In this document: one piece after another, positions 57,810 to 64,000 of the stretch
Position numbering within the stretch: the first letter of the stretch is position 1
How the letters are laid out: each line of letters begins with the position of its first letter
Origin: Gammaproteobacteria bacterium
GTDB taxonomy: Bacteria > Pseudomonadota > Gammaproteobacteria > Steroidobacterales > Steroidobacteraceae
Reading direction: 5' to 3'
Length of the DNA stretch: 64,000 nt
Assembly (NCBI GenBank): GCA_030831085.1
Contig: JAURLT010000003.1
Coordinates: forward strand, 1-64,000
Translations under genes and position numbers: made by a program
Notes under the pieces: model-generated
The model's database searches: none
Told to the model about the DNA's origin: nothing
The model's input: only the letters and a program-made list of their open reading frames with translations

Positions 57810-57862
57810 GCGAATGATTCTTGTTACGATCGTAGTTCGGATGAAAATGAGAGTCAATTTCA
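57810..57862 (-). promoter_or_regulatory. Promoter of the TonB receptor with Fur-type sites
   Basis: On the minus strand TTGACT (57852-57857) and TACGAT (57829-57834) are separated by 17 bases, a good sigma-70 promoter. The -35 and spacer lie within a Fur-like sequence, GAAATTGACTCTCATTTTCAT (57842-57862), resembling repeats of GATAAT around ATCATT. A second partial match (AAGAATCATTCG) lies at about 57811-57823 downstream of the -10. Binding of Fe-Fur would block the polymerase. Confidence 0.75.
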
Positions 57863-57990
57863 ATTAGAAAACTGGAGCCCTGCCACCTGCGTGTGAGTGC
57901 TAGACGGCCCTTATTATTAAGGCTTGGGTTCGTGGTTAAAGTCTTGTCTAAAAAATTATGTCTATAAAACAATCTCTTACGTGGTCTTTT

Positions 57991-59577
57991 CTATTCCCAC
58001 TCAATCGTTGCCGGCGGTTTTCCCGTCACGTCGTACACCACGCGTGAAATGCCCTTCACCTCGTTGACGATGCGCCGTGAGCACACATCCAACAGTTCAT
58101 AGGGCAGGTGCGCCCAGCGGGCGGTCATGAAGTCGATGGTCTCCACCGCACGGAGCGCGATCACCGGTTCGTGACGGCGCCCGTCGCCGGTCACCCCAAC
58201 GCTCTTCACTGGCAGGAACACCGCGAAGGCCTGGCTGGTCTTCTCGTACCACCCTGCCCGGCGCAACTCCTCGATGAAGATGTGATCTGCGAGCCGTAGC
58301 GTATCGGCCGCTTGCGGTGTGACTTCGCCCAGGATCCGTACGCCCAGCCCAGGGCCCGGAAACGGATGGCGATGAATCATCTCCGCAGGCAGCCCCAGTT
58401 CCAGGCCGATGCGGCGGACCTCATCCTTGAAAAGTTCTCGCAGCGGTTCAACCAGCTGCATGCGCATGCGCTCTGGCAGGCCACCGACGTTGTGGTGGCT
58501 CTTGATGACGTGCGCCTTGCCGGTCTTGGCACCCGCCGATTCGATCACGTCCGGATAGATGGTCCCTTGGGCGAGGAAGTCGACGTTCTCGATGCGTCCG
58601 GCCTCCTCCTCGAAGACCTCGATGAACAGGCGGCCGATGACCTTGCGCTTGGCCTCCGGGTCCGCGACTCCGGCCAGCTCGCCAAAAAAGCGCTCTGCCG
58701 CGTTGACGCGAATCACCTTGACGCCAAGGTTCTTGGCGAACACCTGCATCACCTGGTCGCCTTCCTGGTGGCGCAGCAGGCCATGGTCGACGAACACGCA
58801 GGTCAGCTGATCGCCGATGGCGCGGTGCAGCAGCGCGGCGACGACCGAGGAGTCCACGCCACCTGAAAGTCCCAGCAGCACGCGCCCCTGCCCCACCTGA
58901 GCCCGAACGCGCTCGATGGCATCCTCGATGATGTTCCCTGCAGTCCACGCGGAGCCGAGGCCACAGACCTGATGCAGGAAGCGCTCGTAGATCCGCTGCC
59001 CCTGCCGAGTGTGGGTGACTTCCGGATGAAACTGCAGGGCATAGATGGAGCGCGACTCGTCGGCCATGCCGGCGATGGGCACGTCACCGGTGGAGGCAAT
59101 CACCATGAAGCCCGGGGGCAGTTCCACCACCCGGTCACCGTGACTCATCCACACGTCGAGCAGCCCATGCCCCTCGGCATTCACCCGATCCTCGATGTCC
59201 TTGAGCAGCAACGAGTGACCCCGTGCCCTCACCTCCGCATAGCCGAACTCATGGACCTCGCCGGGCTCTACCCGGCCGCCGAGACTCGCCGCCAGGGTCT
59301 GCATGCCGTAGCAGATACCCAGGATGGGCCTTCCAGCCTTCAGTACTGCCGGCGGCACCGCGGGTGACCCCGGCTGGGTAACGGATTCCGGCCCGCCGGA
59401 GAGGATGTAGCCGCGCGCACCGAAGTCCAGGATCTGGGCCTCGTCCGCGTCCCAGGGGAAAATTTCGCAGTAGACCCCCAGTTCACGCACCCGCCGGGCG
59501 ATCAACTGGGTGTACTGAGAGCCGAAATCCAGGATCAATACCCGGTCGGCATGGATGTCGCTGGCGCTGGGCTGCAT
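57991..59577 (-). CDS. guaA: GMP synthase (glutamine-hydrolysing)
   Basis: 528-aa enzyme converting XMP to GMP. The N-terminal glutamine amidotransferase has nucleophile Cys89 in [10 protein letters not shown] and His-Glu in LQFHPEVTH. The ATP-pyrophosphatase domain has [10 protein letters not shown]. The C-terminal dimerisation domain ends with TIEWE. It starts seven bases after guaB and is the second gene of the guanine operon. The AT-rich stretch after its stop separates it from the iron receptor. Confidence 0.97.
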   Translation of the reverse strand: MQPSASDIHADRVLILDFGSQYTQLIARRVRELGVYCEIFPWDADEAQILDFGARGYILSGGPESVTQPGSPAVPPAVLKAGRPILGICYGMQTLAASLGGRVEPGEVHEFGYAEVRARGHSLLLKDIEDRVNAEGHGLLDVWMSHGDRVVELPPGFMVIASTGDVPIAGMADESRSIYALQFHPEVTHTRQGQRIYERFLHQVCGLGSAWTAGNIIEDAIERVRAQVGQGRVLLGLSGGVDSSVVAALLHRAIGDQLTCVFVDHGLLRHQEGDQVMQVFAKNLGVKVIRVNAAERFFGELAGVADPEAKRKVIGRLFIEVFEEEAGRIENVDFLAQGTIYPDVIESAGAKTGKAHVIKSHHNVGGLPERMRMQLVEPLRELFKDEVRRIGLELGLPAEMIHRHPFPGPGLGVRILGEVTPQAADTLRLADHIFIEELRRAGWYEKTSQAFAVFLPVKSVGVTGDGRRHEPVIALRAVETIDFMTARWAHLPYELLDVCSRRIVNEVKGISRVVYDVTGKPPATIEWE

Positions 59578-59584
59578 GGCGGCC

Positions 59585-62472
<2,888 letters not shown>

Positions 62473-62481
62473 GGCGGCACG

Positions 62482-63876
62482 CTAGCGCTTCGAATGCCTG
62501 ATCATGCGCTTGCGGCTGCGACGCTGGCGCGGGGTCAGCACATTGCGCCGACCCGCGAACGGATTCGCCTCGCTGCGGAACTCCACCTTCACTGGCGTCC
62601 CGTGCAGGTCGAAGGCCTTGCGGAAACAGTTGGTCAGGTAGCGCCGATAGTCCTCCGGCGTCCGCTCGGCCTGCGTGCCGTGGATGATGATCAGCGGCGG
62701 GTTGCGTCCGCCCTGGTGGGCGTAGCGGAGTTTCACCCGCCGACCCCTCACCAGCGGCGGCTGGTGCTGCTGCATGGCGGCCTCCAGCACCCGGGTGAGT
62801 TCTGGCGTGGGCAGTTCACGCATCGCCGCAGCGAAGGCCGCCTCGACCGAGTTCATCATCTCTCCCACTCCGCTGCCGTGCAGGGCGGAGATGAAATGCA
62901 CGGGTGCGAATTCGAGGAAGCGTAGCCGGGCCTCCAGCTGCGAGCGGATCTCCGCACGCTGCTCGGCTGCCACGTGGTCCCACTTGTTGACCGCCAGCAC
63001 CATGGCCCGCCCCCGATCGGCGACGATGCCAAGCAGGGTGGCATCCTGCTCGGCAATGGTCTCGCGAGCGTCCAGCACCCCGATGACCACATGCGCCTGC
63101 TCGATGGCCTGCAGCGTCTTGATCACGCTGAAGCGCTCCAGCGGATCCTCCACCCGAGCCCGCCGGCGTACGCCAGCGGTGTCGATCAGCTCATACTGGC
63201 GTCCGTCCCGCTCGAAGGGAACGCTGATGGTGTCGCGCGTGGTACCCGGCTGGTCGAAAGCCACCAGCCGCTCCTCACCGAGCAGCCGGTTAATGAGCGT
63301 TGACTTACCCACGTTGGGCCTGCCCACCACGCAGACCCGGATCGCACGCGGCAGAGTATCCTGTGCCTCATTCCCGTCCTCCTCCTCCGGTGCCTCGCCC
63401 AGCACGGCATCGATCAGCGCGTCCATGCCCCGACTGTGTGCGGCAGAGACGGGTATCGGCTCACCGAGACCAAGGGCGTGGAACTCGGCCACCGCCATCT
63501 CCCCGTCGCGCCCCTCGGATTTGTTGACCGCCAGCACGGCGGACTTGCCGCCGCGACGCAGCACCCCGGCGACGAAGCGATCGCCCTCGGTCAGGCCCTC
63601 CCGACCGTCGACCACGAACACGACATGATCAGCCTCGTCGATCGCGCGGCGGGTCTGCTCGGCCATGGCCTGCTCGACGCCGCGTGGGGTTTCCAACAGT
63701 CCCCCGGTATCGATCACGATGAAACGGCGATCGTCGGCTCGGCCGTAGCCGTATTGACGGTCGCGGGTCACGCCGGGCTGGTCGGCGACCAGCGCATCGC
63801 GACTGCGCGTCAGGACGTTGAACAGGGTGGACTTGCCCACGTTGGGGCGTCCGACCAGGGCGATGACCGGCAGCAT
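62482..63876 (-). CDS. der: Ribosome-associated GTPase Der
   Basis: 464-aa protein with two GTPase domains in tandem ([12 protein letters not shown] near residue 9 and [19 protein letters not shown] near 186) and a C-terminal KH-like domain, required for 50S assembly. G3 boxes are DTGGL and DTAGV; both NKxD-type loops are present (NKSEG and NKWDH, the first divergent). ATG 63876 is used; a TTG at 63885 is possible. Directly downstream of bamB, as in many relatives. Confidence 0.96.
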   Translation of the reverse strand: MLPVIALVGRPNVGKSTLFNVLTRSRDALVADQPGVTRDRQYGYGRADDRRFIVIDTGGLLETPRGVEQAMAEQTRRAIDEADHVVFVVDGREGLTEGDRFVAGVLRRGGKSAVLAVNKSEGRDGEMAVAEFHALGLGEPIPVSAAHSRGMDALIDAVLGEAPEEEDGNEAQDTLPRAIRVCVVGRPNVGKSTLINRLLGEERLVAFDQPGTTRDTISVPFERDGRQYELIDTAGVRRRARVEDPLERFSVIKTLQAIEQAHVVIGVLDARETIAEQDATLLGIVADRGRAMVLAVNKWDHVAAEQRAEIRSQLEARLRFLEFAPVHFISALHGSGVGEMMNSVEAAFAAAMRELPTPELTRVLEAAMQQHQPPLVRGRRVKLRYAHQGGRNPPLIIIHGTQAERTPEDYRRYLTNCFRKAFDLHGTPVKVEFRSEANPFAGRRNVLTPRQRRSRKRMIRHSKR

Positions 63877-63903
63877 GGGCAACAACCGGGCCGGGCGCCC
63901 GGC

Positions 63904-64000
63904 TCAGCCTCTCGGTCGGGCGCGATAGGCGGCGACGGAGCCTTCGTCGTCCTGAACCAGCAGCAGGCCGCCGGCAGAGCGCATGGGATTCCCGACGCGC
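63904..64000 (-). CDS. bamB: BamB, outer-membrane assembly lipoprotein (3' end only)
   Basis: Minus-strand translation of the last 97 bases gives a C-terminus reading GGLLLVQDDEGSVAAYRARPRG and stop. This is the last blade of a beta-propeller as in BamB (family ends ...LLVVQDxxGxLxAY). Position immediately before der supports the assignment. The rest of the gene is outside the window. Confidence 0.8.
   Translation of the reverse strand, partial: RVGNPMRSAGGLLLVQDDEGSVAAYRARPRG

Noticed and set aside
57733-57972. 79-codon minus-strand frame spanning the iron-receptor promoter
   Set aside because: It covers a good promoter, the Fur site and the receptor start; the peptide is low-complexity and unlike any family.

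Overview
The window is high-G+C, gene-dense DNA from the chromosome of a gammaproteobacterium. The markers are typical of that class: a tmRNA with an ...DNYALAA tag, xseA/guaB-guaA, bamB-der, dnaX-ybaB-recR behind 4.5S RNA, orn/rsgA, ppsR/ppsA, prc, mltF, tadA and tdk-nupC. The many exported peptidases and the 2-oxoacid:ferredoxin oxidoreductase module suggest an aerobic environmental heterotroph. I cannot name the genus. Nothing indicates a plasmid or an intact prophage.

Layout. (1) 1-2400: the 3' part of ssrA with its terminator, a 69-residue orphan protein, and an NCS2 permease with an unusual cytoplasmic tail. (2) 2389-8020: an accessory stretch, partly lower in G+C. It holds an IS91-type transposase remnant, a secreted amidotransferase-like protein convergent with a secreted DUF3500 protein, a 203-bp piece of a copper ATPase, a frameshifted DNA-binding (excisionase-like) remnant and a PrlF-YhaV toxin-antitoxin pair with two identical palindromes over its promoter. 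(3) 8182-13122: yaiI-ybiT, then a copper-export pair (Met-rich lipoprotein plus CopA). (4) 13256-23397: hydrolases, a MscS channel, a nitroreductase, a nucleoside-salvage cluster (nupC, tdk, outer-membrane barrel), a 2-oxoglutarate/iron oxygenase and a lipid kinase. (5) 23394-28035: a three-gene 2-oxoacid:ferredoxin oxidoreductase operon with a GltD-like flavoprotein. (6) 28148-34058: small membrane proteins, a sugar dehydrogenase, an M28 peptidase and Prc. (7) 34111-41515: an RND efflux operon with one adaptor and two different pumps behind a perfect inverted repeat. (8) 41461-53401: housekeeping genes, 4.5S RNA, tRNA-Ser(CGA), MltF, TadA and a secreted M24 peptidase. (9) 53527-57857: a PrnB/IDO-like protein, a secreted OB-fold protein and a Fur-box-controlled TonB siderophore receptor. 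(10) 57991-64000: guaA, guaB, xseA, der and the 3' end of bamB.

No CRISPR array, complete insertion sequence or obvious defence island is visible. The least ordinary items are the NCS2-HATPase-like fusion, the mosaic of gene fragments around the DUF3500 gene, the palindrome-covered prlF promoter, the heteromeric RND operon and the PrnB-like protein next to an iron-uptake locus. Coordinates and starts come from reading the sequence; family names come from recognised motifs, not from searches.
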